A stretch of 35,585 bases of DNA from Streptomyces fructofermentans (GTDB taxonomy: Bacteria; Actinomycetota; Actinomycetes; Streptomycetales; Streptomycetaceae). The position numbers were made by a program, and so were the translations under genes. Under the pieces are notes generated by a model. It was not told where the DNA came from. It worked only from the letters and a program-made list of their open reading frames with translations, and did not search any database. The DNA lies in assembly GCF_014651055.1 (NCBI RefSeq), contig NZ_BMWD01000014.1:178573-214157 (forward strand). Direction: 5' to 3'. Of this stretch, positions 8,626-17,078 are shown piece after piece (position 1 is the first letter of the stretch; every line of letters starts with the position of its first letter).

Positions 8626-9573
8626 GTGAAGGCCGTAGGTTTCACCGAGTTCGGCGGTAGCGAGGTCATGCGGGTGCTGGAGCTGCCCGAACCGCACGCG
8701 GGACCGGGGCAGGTGCGGATCAAGGTGGCCGCGGCCGCCGTCCATCCGGCCGACGTCAACATCCGCACCGGGCTCTCCGCCAAGTACAGCCCGGAGATGA
8801 ACCCGCCATCGGACGTGTACGTCGTGGGGTGGGAGATCGCCGGGACGATCGACGAGGTCGGGGAGGGAACACGTTCGGAGCTGGCCCTCGGCGCCGAGGT
8901 GGTAGCGGTCACGGAGCCGAAGCTGGATCAGGGCGGACAGGCACAGTACGTGGTCGCACCGGTGGAATCGGTGGTCCGCGCACCCGGGGGAGTCGACCTG
9001 ACGGCGGCCTCGACCCTGCTGATGGCCGCGCTGACCGCACAGATGGGCCTGGACGCGCTGGCCCTGACCCCGGGAGCGACGGTGGCGGTGACCGGTGCCG
9101 CCGGCGGGATCGGCGGCTACGCCGTGCAACTGGCCAAGGCGGCCGGGCTGACCGTCATCGCCGACGCAGCGGACAAGGACCGCGACCTCGTCACGAACCT
9201 GGGCGCCGATCACGTACTCCCCCGCGGAGACGGGTTCCCGGACGCGGTCCGCCGGCTGCGCCCCGACGGCGCGGACGGAGTCATCGACGGCGGGTCGGTG
9301 GGCGAGGCGGCGGCCGCAGCGGTACGCGACGGCGGCGCGATCGCGACCTTCAAGGGATTCACCGGTGCCACCGACCGGGGCGTGCGCTGGTTCCCCGTCT
9401 TCGTCTACGACCGCATCCGCGACACAGCCGCGCTGACGCGGCTGCGCGACCTGGCCGTATCCGGCGCCCTCACGCTCCGCGTCGCGGGGACCTACCCGCT
9501 CGAACAGGTCACCGAAGCGCACCGGCTCATCGAGGAAGGCGGGGTGCGGGGACGGCCCGTGCTCGTGTTCTGA
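8626..9573 (+). CDS. NADPH:quinone reductase-like MDR oxidoreductase
   Basis: A 315-aa medium-chain dehydrogenase/reductase without structural zinc ligands. N-terminal GroES-like domain: MKAVGFTEFGGSEVMRVLEL and AAAAVHPADVNIRTGL. The Rossmann domain has VAVTGAAGGIGGYAVQLAKA as the nucleotide-binding loop, then NLGADHVL, and the C-terminal EEGGVRGRPVLVF is typical of the quinone oxidoreductase group. It likely reduces quinones or other electrophilic carbonyls with NADPH. The GTG at 8626 has GAGGTG a few bases upstream. It is divergent from tetR and followed by an NmrA-like gene on the same strand, suggesting a TetR-controlled electrophile-response unit. Confidence 0.85.
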   Translation: MKAVGFTEFGGSEVMRVLELPEPHAGPGQVRIKVAAAAVHPADVNIRTGLSAKYSPEMNPPSDVYVVGWEIAGTIDEVGEGTRSELALGAEVVAVTEPKLDQGGQAQYVVAPVESVVRAPGGVDLTAASTLLMAALTAQMGLDALALTPGATVAVTGAAGGIGGYAVQLAKAAGLTVIADAADKDRDLVTNLGADHVLPRGDGFPDAVRRLRPDGADGVIDGGSVGEAAAAAVRDGGAIATFKGFTGATDRGVRWFPVFVYDRIRDTAALTRLRDLAVSGALTLRVAGTYPLEQVTEAHRLIEEGGVRGRPVLVF

Positions 9574-9690
9574 ACCGAGACCCCAGTACCCCGGCCGCGT
9601 CAGTCCTGACCGGCTCGGCGATGCCGCGCCGGGGCTGACAGTCCCGTGCCCGGACCCCAGAAAACACGATCAACCGAAAGCAGGCTCACC

Positions 9691-10623
9691 ATGACATCCC
9701 ACGACAAGGCCAAGGTGCTGGTCACCGGGGCGACCGGAATGCAGGGCGGCGCTGTCGCCCGCGCGCTCCTGCGCGCGGGACACCCCGTCACCGCGTTGGT
9801 GCGCAACCCCTCCTCCGATCCCGCCCAGGCCCTGGCCGCACTGGGCGCCGTCCTGGCCACCGGGGACCTAGAGGACGCCGCCTCCCTGGAAGCGGCCGGC
9901 GCCGGACACGACGCGGTCTTCTCGGTGCAGCTGGCCAGTGTCGACCTGGCCGATCCCGCCGAGAGCTGTCAGGCCGGCAACATCGTCACCGCGGCCCAGC
10001 GAGCCGGCATCACCCAGCTCCTGCACACGTCGGTGTCGGCGACCGGGTGGCGTGCCCAGCACCCGGACTTCGAGATCAACGATCCGGTGATGAAGGAGTA
10101 CTGGGACCAGAAGGACGCGACCGAGCAAGCGATCCGGCGCTCAGGGCTGCAACGCTGGACCATCTTCAAGCCCGCCTGGTACATGGAGAACTTCCTCCCG
10201 CCCCGTCGGGAGTACATGGCCCCCGAGCTGCCTCACGGCAAGCTGGTCACCGCCATGAGCCCGCAGACCGAGCTGGCGCTCATCTGCGCCGACGACCTGG
10301 GTGCCGCTGTCGCCGCCGCCGTCGCCGAGCCCGACAGGTTCCACGAGGCCGAGGTCGACCTCGCCGGCGATGCGCCGACCTACCCGCAGATGGCCGACGT
10401 CCTCTCCCAGGTCACCGGCCGCGAGATCACCACCGACTTCATCTCCCTGGAAGAGATGACGCAGCGTAACGGCGCATCCGCAGCGTTCGGCGAGCGTTGG
10501 AACGACCGTGTCGGCTACCCCGCACGCCCCCACCACGCGGCCGCCTACGGCCTGACCACGACGCCCTTCGCACAGTGGGCAGCGCGGCAGGACTGGAGCA
10601 CTCTGACTGTTGAACGCAACTGA
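9691..10623 (+). CDS. NmrA-like NAD(P)-binding protein
   Basis: A 310-aa atypical short-chain dehydrogenase-type protein. The N-terminal VLVTGATGMQGGAVARALL is the GxxGxxG dinucleotide-binding motif, followed by VTALVRNPSS and a loop GAVLATGDLEDAASL characteristic of NmrA/HSCARG-type sensors. There is no YxxxK catalytic pair in the usual position, so a redox-sensing or isoflavone-reductase-like role fits better than a classical dehydrogenase. FKPAWYMENFLPP is typical of the family. The ATG at 9691 is chosen over the in-frame start 45 bases upstream because homologous sequence begins at KVLVTGA and AAAGCAGG precedes it. It lies 117 bp after the oxidoreductase and is probably co-transcribed. 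Confidence 0.85.
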   Translation: MTSHDKAKVLVTGATGMQGGAVARALLRAGHPVTALVRNPSSDPAQALAALGAVLATGDLEDAASLEAAGAGHDAVFSVQLASVDLADPAESCQAGNIVTAAQRAGITQLLHTSVSATGWRAQHPDFEINDPVMKEYWDQKDATEQAIRRSGLQRWTIFKPAWYMENFLPPRREYMAPELPHGKLVTAMSPQTELALICADDLGAAVAAAVAEPDRFHEAEVDLAGDAPTYPQMADVLSQVTGREITTDFISLEEMTQRNGASAAFGERWNDRVGYPARPHHAAAYGLTTTPFAQWAARQDWSTLTVERN

Positions 10624-11364
10624 ACCTGGACGAAGTGCCCTGGTGCAGATAGGGGTGAACGTCAGACACTCAAAACCGGTTGACGCTGCGGTGGTCGGCT
10701 TCACCAGGCCGCGCTCGCGACCGCGAGCGCTCGTCGTCCAACTGCTTTATGGGCGACAAGCCCTGTCCCAGGGACTGACGGCGTCGCTCGCATCGCAGGC
10801 GGCCGGACTGCTCCCGGCCCCCGGACCGGACCGGTTCGGGTCGACGCCGGACGGCGAGCGCTACACCGAGAGCGGGCCGGGGCTCACCGCGGAGTTACTC
10901 GCGGGCAGTACGCGCCACCAGGTGGTCACCGTTGCACCCGTCCTCGCAGCCGAATGAGACCTGCACACGACGGTCACCGCCACGTCGGAGAAGAAGAACA
11001 CCGCCGCGGACCTCACCGCAGAAGCCGCGCAATCCGACGCGGTACGCAGCCGCCCCGGCGCAGCCCCTCGTACGGTCCGCTGGGACACGGCACAGAACTG
11101 GTGAGGCGCGCCGGCCGCACCCATCGTCGCCGACGGTCCCTGCCGCGCTGACGGAGCCGGCACGGACCCGCCCGTCCCCATCAACGGCGGACGTCATGGA
11201 TCAGCCAGCCCGCAGCACTGACGCAAACAGGGGCAGGGCCAGGCATCGACAACATGACGAAACCGCATGCCGTCGGCCACCCGCCTGCCGGTGCGGAGGA
11301 ACCTTCGCCGGTGGCGGGGCGTTCACGGGAAAGATCACACAGTTCAAGCACAGGGGTGACTTCG
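10624..11364. other. Region without a recognisable intact gene
   Basis: About 740 bp separate the NmrA-like gene from terB. A frame ending at 10957 reads LYGRQALSQGLTASLASQAA and a later one ends at 11104 with ARTVRWDTAQNW-like coding character (VRWDTAQNW). Neither has a convincing start or family, so they are probably remnants of older genes. Confidence 0.4.
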
Positions 11365-11943
11365 ATGGCACTGTTCGACCGGCTCAAGGACCAGGCGAAG
11401 ACCGTGCAGCAGCAGATGCAGGGCCGCCAGGGCGGTGCCCAGCAGGGGAATTCCCCGTACGGCGGCTCGCACGGCACCTCGCCCAGCGGTTCACGCGGGG
11501 GCTCGCGCGCGCAGCTGGTGGGCCTGCTCAAGAACCAGCTCGGCTCGATCAAGACCGAGCTGAAGAGCGGTGCCTACCGGGACGCGAGCATGGCGATGTG
11601 CGCGCTGGTAGCGGCTGCCGACGGTCAGGTGGACGCGAGCGAGATCCAGCAGATGGAGTCGATGATTCTCGGCAACGAGGTGCTCCAGAACTTCCCGCCG
11701 GAGCAGCTGCGCCAGCGGTTCCACAAGCATGTCGACCAGCTCACCCGGAACTTCGCGCAGGGTAAGGCCGAGGCGCTGCAGGACATCGCCAAGGCCGCCA
11801 AGAAGCCGACCGAGGCCCGGGCGGTCATCCAGACCGGCATGGTCATCGCCGGCGCGGACGGGCACTTCTCGCAGGCCGAGCAGATGGTGCTCCGGGAGGC
11901 ATGCGGGGTTCTGGGGCTGTCCCCCGCGGAGTTCCAGCTCTGA
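11365..11943 (+). CDS. TerB-family tellurite-resistance-like protein
   Basis: A 192-aa cytosolic protein. After a Gln/Gly/Ser-rich linker (residues about 15-50) comes the helical TerB domain with MAMCALVAAADGQVDASEIQ and, in the second half, VIQTGMVIAGADGHFSQAEQ; the two ADG(Q/H)x(D/S)xxE acidic segments are the family's metal-binding-like signature. TerB proteins belong to Ter stress systems (tellurite, phage and colicin resistance), yet lone copies such as this one, with no TerC/D/Z nearby, have no established function. The ATG at 11365 fits the conserved MALFDRLKD start. IS copy A begins 40 bp after the stop. Confidence 0.9.
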   Translation: MALFDRLKDQAKTVQQQMQGRQGGAQQGNSPYGGSHGTSPSGSRGGSRAQLVGLLKNQLGSIKTELKSGAYRDASMAMCALVAAADGQVDASEIQQMESMILGNEVLQNFPPEQLRQRFHKHVDQLTRNFAQGKAEALQDIAKAAKKPTEARAVIQTGMVIAGADGHFSQAEQMVLREACGVLGLSPAEFQL

Positions 11944-12039
11944 TCTCGGCGGCCGGCGGAGGTGCTTGCCGGGGGTCGGCTTCCGTGAGCTTCTTCGAGG
12001 TTGCCACCGGTCGGGTGATGGGCCGTGCAGCGCAACGAG

Positions 12040-12101
12040 CGAGGCCCCCGGGCTGTTGATCGAGATGTCTGACGTCTCAATCACGTAGCTCGGAGGCCTC
12101 G
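12040..12101 (+). promoter_or_regulatory. Hairpin covering the transposase ribosome binding site (copy A)
   Basis: CGAGGCCCCCG (12040-12050) pairs at 10 of 11 positions with CGGAGGCCTCG (12091-12101), directly before the TTG start at 12102. The GGAGG Shine-Dalgarno lies inside the 3' arm. Copy B has an equivalent hairpin with a different arm sequence that still pairs, arguing for selection on the fold. Read-through transcripts would have their start site masked. Confidence 0.55.
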
Positions 12102-12515
12102 TTGGTCATCCATCCTGCCGCACTTGACCTGCCGCATGCACTCGTGGAGTGGGTCACCATGCTGATCGTCACCCGTGAGGGCGACAGGCGCCGCAAGCTC
12201 GGGCCGTCCCAGCGCGCGATGGTGGCACTGGTGTGCCTGCGCGAACACGTCACTCCGGCGAGGCTCGCCGCCGGGTTCGGGATCAGCGAGTCCACCGCCC
12301 ACGCCTACACCAGCGCGGTCGTCGACCTGCTCTCCGCCCGTGCACCAGGTCTGCTGAGGACACTGCGCGAGCATGATCCCGACTTCGTCCTGCTCGACGG
12401 GACTCTCACCGAGTGCGATCGGGTCGGCGACGGCCGGGCCGACTACTCCCACAAGCACCGGCGTCACGGCGTGAACGTGCAGGCCGTCACCGATCCCGAC
12501 GGCCGGCTGCTGTGA
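12102..12515 (+). pseudogene. Truncated IS5-type transposase, copy A
   Basis: The TTG at 12102 opens a 137-aa fragment with the helix-turn-helix LAAGFGISESTAHAYTSAVV, then the first catalytic segment DPDFVLLDGTLTECDRVGDG and HKHRRHGVNVQAVTDPDGRL. It belongs to the HTH plus DDE_Tnp_4-like transposases abundant in Streptomyces. The frame ends at a TGA replacing the expected Trp codon after GRLL; copy B has the same TGA. Beyond it the element is deleted. Confidence 0.75.
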
Positions 12516-12517
12516 CT

Positions 12518-12768
12518 CTGATCAGCCTCGGCGACTGGATCCGCTCCCACCGGCCGGCGGAGTGCCGACGAGAGCTGGCCGGACCAGGCGGGCGTTCGCG
12601 GACCATCGCCGGAAGCGCCGGAGCCGGGGCTTCACGGATCCCACCTACCTCAGCAAGGTGTTCAAGCAGGCGTACGGCATCTCTCCCCGCAACTGGCGGG
12701 AGCGCCACAACTCCGCGCCGTCAAGGCGCGAGGTTCGCCGCGGCGCCCGCACGGCGGGGCCATCCTGA
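12518..12768 (+). pseudogene. AraC-family regulator remnant (C-terminal DNA-binding end)
   Basis: Right after the truncated IS, one frame reads ISLGDWIRSHRPAECRREL and, after a frameshift near 12610, another reads GFTDPTYLSKVFKQAYGISP then RNWRERH. These are the two recognition-helix segments of an AraC-type HTH domain. The N-terminal sensor domain is missing. The juxtaposition suggests that the IS inserted in an araC-like gene and a deletion removed the other half of both. Confidence 0.7.
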
Positions 12769-12915
12769 CGGTGGCGCTCCCGCTCGTACCGCTCGCAACG
12801 TGATCGGCCGGTGCGTGCGTGAGCGCCAAAGGGGTGCACGGCGGCGTCGTGCACCCCGATGCCTCTGTGGTCATGAACCGCGGGTGCTACCCACCTCAAG
12901 CGGGCTGCGCCGCCC

Positions 12916-13410
12916 TCACAGATCACGCCGGATGTCGCCGTGGCGCTGGCACGTGACCTTGCCGGTGGCATCGCTGTACATCGGCCACTTCATGAAGGTG
13001 CGGGTCGCCGGACCGTACTCGCCGTCGACCGTCACGCCCGCCAGGGTCTGCGCCCGCCTCAGCGCGGCCTCCGTCCTGTCGCCGAAGGCGCCGTCCACGG
13101 TGAGGCCCGCGGAATAGCACCTGTTCAACGCCCGCTGCAACACCTCGACACCACTCAACGGGTAGGCGAGGGTGCCGTCACCGTTCGTCAGGTAGCAATG
13201 GATGCCGATGCTGTACCCGACCTCCGCCGGCAGCATCACCTTGAGGTCGCTGTTCCCGACTCGCTCGTGCAGCCAACGTCCCTGACAGTGCACGTAATTG
13301 CCGTGGGCCGCCGCGGCCGGCGCCATGGTAACGGCGCCCCCGAGCAAGCCGGCGAGCACAAGCCCCATGGTGAGAAGGCCGGATGGACGGGTTCGTACGC
13401 GAAATCTCAC
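12916..13410 (-). CDS. Secreted peptidoglycan-binding domain protein
   Basis: A 164-aa exported protein. The N-terminus is a signal peptide: basic MRFRVRTRPSG, hydrophobic LLTMGLVLAGLLGGAVTMAP and a likely cleavage near AAAA-HG. The mature part ends with a PG_binding_1 fold: VEVLQRALNRCYSAGLTVDG then AFGDRTEAALRRAQ and GVTVDGEYGPATRTFMKW. It carries several cysteines (HCQG, HCYL, RCYS, TCQRH) that could form disulfides outside the cell. No catalytic domain is visible, so it probably binds cell wall without cleaving it. The GTG start at 13410 is dictated by the signal peptide. Confidence 0.8.
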   Translation of the reverse strand: MRFRVRTRPSGLLTMGLVLAGLLGGAVTMAPAAAAHGNYVHCQGRWLHERVGNSDLKVMLPAEVGYSIGIHCYLTNGDGTLAYPLSGVEVLQRALNRCYSAGLTVDGAFGDRTEAALRRAQTLAGVTVDGEYGPATRTFMKWPMYSDATGKVTCQRHGDIRRDL

Positions 13411-13702
13411 GCTTCCCTCAATTCGAGTAGGTGTACCTGACGAGACCGATGGTCAGGCTCAGGCCGTCCGCCTGTACGAAGGCTTGTCCGGCCACCGCAA
13501 ACGTGGGTGCCCGGTGCCACGCCTGGATCGGTTTCCTGTGCTGCCGCTCCTCCACTGGCCTCGCTCATCGACCTTAGGCTCATCGCGCGCTTCGGACTTG
13601 GTCGTCCGTGCGGGGAACCTTGTCAGTCGTGCACCGCCGCAGGGATGGGAGGTAGTGCTCCCCAACGCGGCATGCGAACCCCGTTCGAGGCACTGAGCTT
13701 CT

Positions 13703-14451
13703 TCAGTGTTGCCTCTCCAGGGTGAGGATGGCCTTGGCGATTGACGTCATGCGGTTGGGGCTGCATCGGGATCTGCGGAAGATCCGCCAGGACTTCAGGC
13801 GGGCGACCCCGCGTTCGACGGGTGCCCTTGCCGCGGCCAGCGCACGGTTGCGGGTCTTCTCGGTGGGGGTCAGCTCCTGCAGGGGCCTGCGTTTGATGCC
13901 GTGGTCAGCCACGGGCCGGCGCCCTGGTAGGCGAGATCGGCCACGATCGGAACGCCCTGGCGCTCGCAGATCCGGATGATCCGGTGGGTTCGGGCGGCGG
14001 TCAGGTCATGGGCGCGGCCCGGCAGGGCGGGCGAGAGTCACAGCAGCCGGCCGTCGGGATCGGTGACGGCCTGCACGTTCACGCCGTGACGCCGGTGCTT
14101 GTGGGAGTAGTCGGCCCGGCCGTCGCCGACCCGATCGCACTCGGTGAGAGTCCCGTCGAGCAGGACGAAGTCGGGATCATGCTCGCGCAGTGTCTTCAGC
14201 AGACCTGGTGCACGGGCGGAGAGCAGGTCGACGACCGCGCTGGTGTAGGCGTGGGCGGTGGACTCGCTGATCCCGAACCCGGCGGCGAGCTTCGCCGGAG
14301 TGACGTGTTCGCGCAGGCACACCAGTGCCACCATCGCGCGCTGGGACGGCCCGAGCTTGCGGCGCCTGTCGCCCTCACGGGTGACGATCAGCATGGTGAC
14401 CCACTCCACGAGTGCATGCGGCAGGTCAAGTGCGGCAGGATACGGAACCAA
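13703..14451 (-). pseudogene. IS5-type transposase, copy B, broken by nonsense and frameshift
   Basis: From a TTG at 14451, the first 137 residues closely match copy A and end at a TGA at 14038 in place of Trp. The second half continues in frame after that stop with RAHDLTAARTHRIIRICERQ, then AYQGAGPW, and, after another frameshift near 13905, GIKRRPLQELTPTEKTRNRA then ARAPVERGVARLKSWRIFRR with the last catalytic Glu of the DDE triad. Reading through the TGA and restoring one base would give a normal ~255-aa transposase. As written it is inactive. Confidence 0.75.
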
Positions 14452-14514
14452 CAGGGCTCCTGCGTTGCTGAGTTGAGGCGTCGAACACCTCCCTCAACGG
14501 CACGGGAGCCCTGT
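14451..14514 (-). promoter_or_regulatory. Hairpin covering the transposase ribosome binding site (copy B)
   Basis: ACAGGGCTCC (14451-14460) pairs perfectly with GGAGCCCTGT (14505-14514). On the transposase strand the 3' arm contains GGAG and ends at the TTG start. Inner pairing GTTGAGG/CCTCAAC extends the fold. The arms differ in sequence from those of copy A, but pairing is preserved. Confidence 0.55.
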
Positions 14515-14612
14515 CCGTTGTGCGCCCCGATCCCACACCGCACCGTTACCCGACCGGTGGCCACTCTGAAGACGCTCAGTGATCCATAGCGGACTTGTCA
14601 CAGGGCTTGCCG

Positions 14613-15176
14613 CTACTGGCGGGTGAGGCCGGCGGGATCGATGTCCACTGTGAACGGTGCACTGATCCGGGTGGTTGCGCCAGCGAGCGCTGTAGTGGTT
14701 TCCACGTATCGGCCGCCGTGCAGTTCGCTGACGATCAGCCGCGGTGCGGGATCAAACTCCAGGCGCCAGAAGTACGGAATGGCCGCTTCTGCGTAGAGGA
14801 GGGGCTTGAACTTGCGGTCCATGGTCTTGTTGCCGGGAGAAACGAGTTCGACCACGAGTTGCACCGCGTCCGCGTCCACGCTGACAGTGTCCTCGGCGGT
14901 GGCGCCTGCGTCGGTGACGACCAGGTCGGGCACCACCAGGCCGGACGGCAGCGTTACGTTGATGGCTTCGAGCACTTCCACCGGGGCTCCGGCCGCGCGA
15001 GCGGCAGCGTCCAGAATGACGTGGAGTCGGAAGGACGCCCGTTGGTGCCGGATCCCGGGGGCGGGTGACATCACGAGGGATTCGCCCAGTAGCTCGTAGC
15101 GCGTGGTGCGGTCTTCGGGCAGCGCCAGAACGTCGGCGACGGTCCAGGGGCCCGTGTGGTCAGTGGCGACGCTCAT
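14613..15176 (-). CDS. Uma2-family (DUF820) restriction-endonuclease-like protein
   Basis: A 187-aa protein of the Uma2 family, which has a PD-(D/E)xK nuclease fold. Visible landmarks are LALPEDRTTRYELLGESLVM near the N-terminus, the catalytic-core strand LPSGLVVPDLVVTDAG carrying the Asp, VQLVVELVSPGNKTMDRKFK carrying the Glu and Lys, and YAEAAIPYFWRLEFD. These proteins are very numerous in Streptomyces and cyanobacteria; their biological role is not established despite the nuclease fold. The ATG at 15176 is preceded by AGAGGTGGAGGA. It stands alone, next to IS copy B. Confidence 0.9.
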   Translation of the reverse strand: MSVATDHTGPWTVADVLALPEDRTTRYELLGESLVMSPAPGIRHQRASFRLHVILDAAARAAGAPVEVLEAINVTLPSGLVVPDLVVTDAGATAEDTVSVDADAVQLVVELVSPGNKTMDRKFKPLLYAEAAIPYFWRLEFDPAPRLIVSELHGGRYVETTTALAGATTRISAPFTVDIDPAGLTRQ

Positions 15177-15512
15177 TCCTCCACCTCTTTCAGGTCGAGC
15201 GGTACTCCCAGTGTGACCCGGGCGGGGTTCCGCTGTCTTCGTCAGGCTGCACCTGTGGCTTCCTCATCGTAAGCGGGTGTATGGGGACGGTTGTCGTAGT
15301 GGTGCTCTCGCGTCCCTGCGCCGCTCCGACGCTCCCTTCGCGCCGGCCCTTGTTCGGTGCTGCGCGGAGGCTGCGCCGACGCGCAACCGGAGATGGCGCC
15401 TGCTCCCCCGTCCTGCGTTCCGCGTAATTCAGCGGCATAGAGGCACGAATCTGAGGTCTGACCTGCGAGGACATGGGCGAGGGCGCCTGAGAGGGATGAG
15501 ACGAGCATCACA
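15177..15512. other. Intergenic region, no gene seen
   Basis: About 335 bp upstream of both the leftward Uma2 gene and the rightward toxin-antitoxin-like locus. It must contain both promoters; I cannot pick out a reliable one. Open frames here lack ribosome binding sites and domains. Confidence 0.4.
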
Positions 15513-16115
15513 GTGAGCGTGCTGGCGCGGGACCGGCTGGCTCAGTTGGCCGCCGAACACGGTACGACGATCCGGAACCTGGTGGAGGAGTTGGCGCGGG
15601 ACACGCCGACGAGGGCCGAGTACGCGGCGCGTGCTGAGCTGCCCCAGCGCGGAGGCCGAGGCGAGGGCCCGGGCGCTGCTGGAGCGTCTGGGCGGGGCGC
15701 AGCACGGCTCGCAGTCGGCCGCGTAGTAGCGGCAATCCCGGTCGTCCTCGACCACACTTCGGCGACTGCTCTGTACGACCCGAAGGATCCGTTCAACGAG
15801 GCGGTCGCCGCGTTCTATGTGCAGGCGTCCGGTGGGCTCGGAGATCTGTCCGCGCCAGCGCTGTCGCTGACGGCCGGCGACGCGGAGCGGCCCGGCCTGC
15901 TCAGCCACATCAAGAGGCTGCGGTTCATCCGGATCGAGGCATTCGACACCGACGCAGCCGTCACCGCCACCGGACTGCTGCGCTTCGGGCACTCCTGGGC
16001 CGCCGTCCACGCCATCCACGCCGCCCGCTCCTCAGCCGCACACCCGGCCGGGTGGTTCCTGCTCACGCTGACGCCCAAGGCGTACGCCGGCACCGGAGTC
16101 CATCCCGGCCAGTGA
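15513..16115 (+). pseudogene. Damaged antitoxin / PIN-like toxin locus
   Basis: The first ~40 codons from the GTG at 15513 (VSVLARDRLAQLAAEHGTTI, RNLVEELARDTPTRAEYAAR) look like a Streptomyces ribbon- or helix-type antitoxin. Its expected end, EARARALLERLGGAQ, is in a different frame around 15650-15715, so the antitoxin is frameshifted. In the original frame a second unit begins about 15735: VVLDHTSATALYDPKDPFNE with a PIN-like first Asp, then IRIEAFDTDAAVTATGLLRF and HSWAAVHAIHAARSSA. That resembles a PIN-type RNase toxin, but it has no clear start codon. I think the pair is degenerate; the PIN assignment is tentative. Confidence 0.4.
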
Positions 16116-17023
16116 CCGCCCACGCCCTCACCCACGGGGCTCGACAATGTACGGCCTTCACATTGCGCGGCCGCGAGCGATTTATCTCCGCCCACACTCT
16201 CCTCGACGGCCGCCAGCCCCCGCGCACGCGCCGGGATTTCTTCCGCCTCGCCGCCCGCGCTTCCGGTCTGCTCGGCTACATGGCCGTGAACACGGGCGAC
16301 TTCGCGCTCTCGGCGGCGTACTGCACCGAAGCCCGGGATCTCAGCCGTGAGATCGGCGACCTGGACACCGACCTCTGGGCATGCGGAACCCTCTCCTTCA
16401 GCCTCTACTACGCCGGCCGGTACGACGAGGCGGACGCCTGCGCGGCCGCGGCCGCGGCCGTCGAGCGAGCCTCACGCCACGCCCAGTGCATCCGCCTCCT
16501 CGCAAACGGCCGGGCACGGGCCCTCGCCAAGACCGGCGACCGGCGTGCCGTCGAGCAGGCCATCGGACAGGCACTCCGCCTCTCCGACCTCCACGAGGTA
16601 CCCGTCGGGCTGACCTCCTGCATCTCCTTCGAGCCTTACGGACGGGCCCGGACGCTGGCGAACGCCGTCACGTCGCACGTCGCGCTGCGCAACACGGCCC
16701 AGGTCCTGCTCGACGCCGAGCACATCAACGATCTGGTGGAGCACTCGTCCTCCTCCTGGAGCCGTTCGCTCGTACGCCTCGACGTCGCCACCGCTCTGCT
16801 GCAGCAGCTCACGCCCGACATCGACCACGCGATGGCGCTGGGCGGTGAGGCCCTGCAGTTGTGCGGAGACACACCGACCAGCTCCGTCTACCAACGCTCC
16901 CGTGACCTGCATGAGCAGGCCGGGCCGTGGCGTGACCACTCGGCGGTACGCGATTATGGCGAGGAGTTCCGGACCTGGAGCTCGCAGCCAGCGGCCCTGG
17001 CCATGGCGTCATCCGCGTCGTAG
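16112..17023 (+). CDS. TPR-rich C-terminal part of an XRE-type regulator, N-terminus missing
   Basis: A 303-aa helical protein. ARASGLLGYMAVNTGDFALS, AAYCTEARDLSREIGDLDTD and LSFSLYYAGRYDEADACAAA form TPR-like helical pairs, as in the C-terminal two-thirds of Streptomyces HTH/TPR regulators. The N-terminal XRE helix-turn-helix that normally precedes this (about 70-100 residues) is absent; upstream is the PIN-like ORF, whose stop overlaps the GTG by 4 bases. It could be a truncated gene fused by rearrangement. Without the DNA-binding domain it is unlikely to be a regulator by itself. Confidence 0.6.
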   Translation: MTAHALTHGARQCTAFTLRGRERFISAHTLLDGRQPPRTRRDFFRLAARASGLLGYMAVNTGDFALSAAYCTEARDLSREIGDLDTDLWACGTLSFSLYYAGRYDEADACAAAAAAVERASRHAQCIRLLANGRARALAKTGDRRAVEQAIGQALRLSDLHEVPVGLTSCISFEPYGRARTLANAVTSHVALRNTAQVLLDAEHINDLVEHSSSSWSRSLVRLDVATALLQQLTPDIDHAMALGGEALQLCGDTPTSSVYQRSRDLHEQAGPWRDHSAVRDYGEEFRTWSSQPAALAMASSAS

Positions 17024-17078
17024 GCGCTGTCGATGTCGTCGTGCTCCGGGGCGGTGTGAAGCCGAAGGAGTACGTCGG

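Larger units (their letters stand above)
11983..12516 (+). mobile_element. IS5-type element copy A, right half deleted
   Basis: The left end CCGTGAGCTTCTTCGAGGTTGCC (first bases at 11983) corresponds to the terminal inverted repeat of copy B (13691-14581), and the following ~530 bp are clearly homologous to copy B. Homology stops at about 12516, after the first half of the transposase, where an AraC-family gene remnant begins. The right end, the catalytic C-terminal part and the second inverted repeat are absent, so this copy cannot move on its own. Confidence 0.75.
13691..14581 (-). mobile_element. IS5-type element copy B, full length but inactivated
   Basis: CACTGAGCTTCTTCAGTGTTGCC-type sequence at 13691-13713 is the inverted counterpart of 14559-14581 (20 of 23 positions), giving an 891-bp element with transposase on the minus strand. 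I see no obvious target-site duplication. It is in inverted orientation to copy A, 1.2 kb away, so the two could recombine and invert the segment that holds the peptidoglycan-binding gene. Confidence 0.8.

Noticed and set aside
13411..13690. Possible small ORF between the peptidoglycan-binding gene and IS copy B
   Set aside because: No ribosome binding site, no hydrophobic or domain signal; probably the promoter side of the secreted protein gene.
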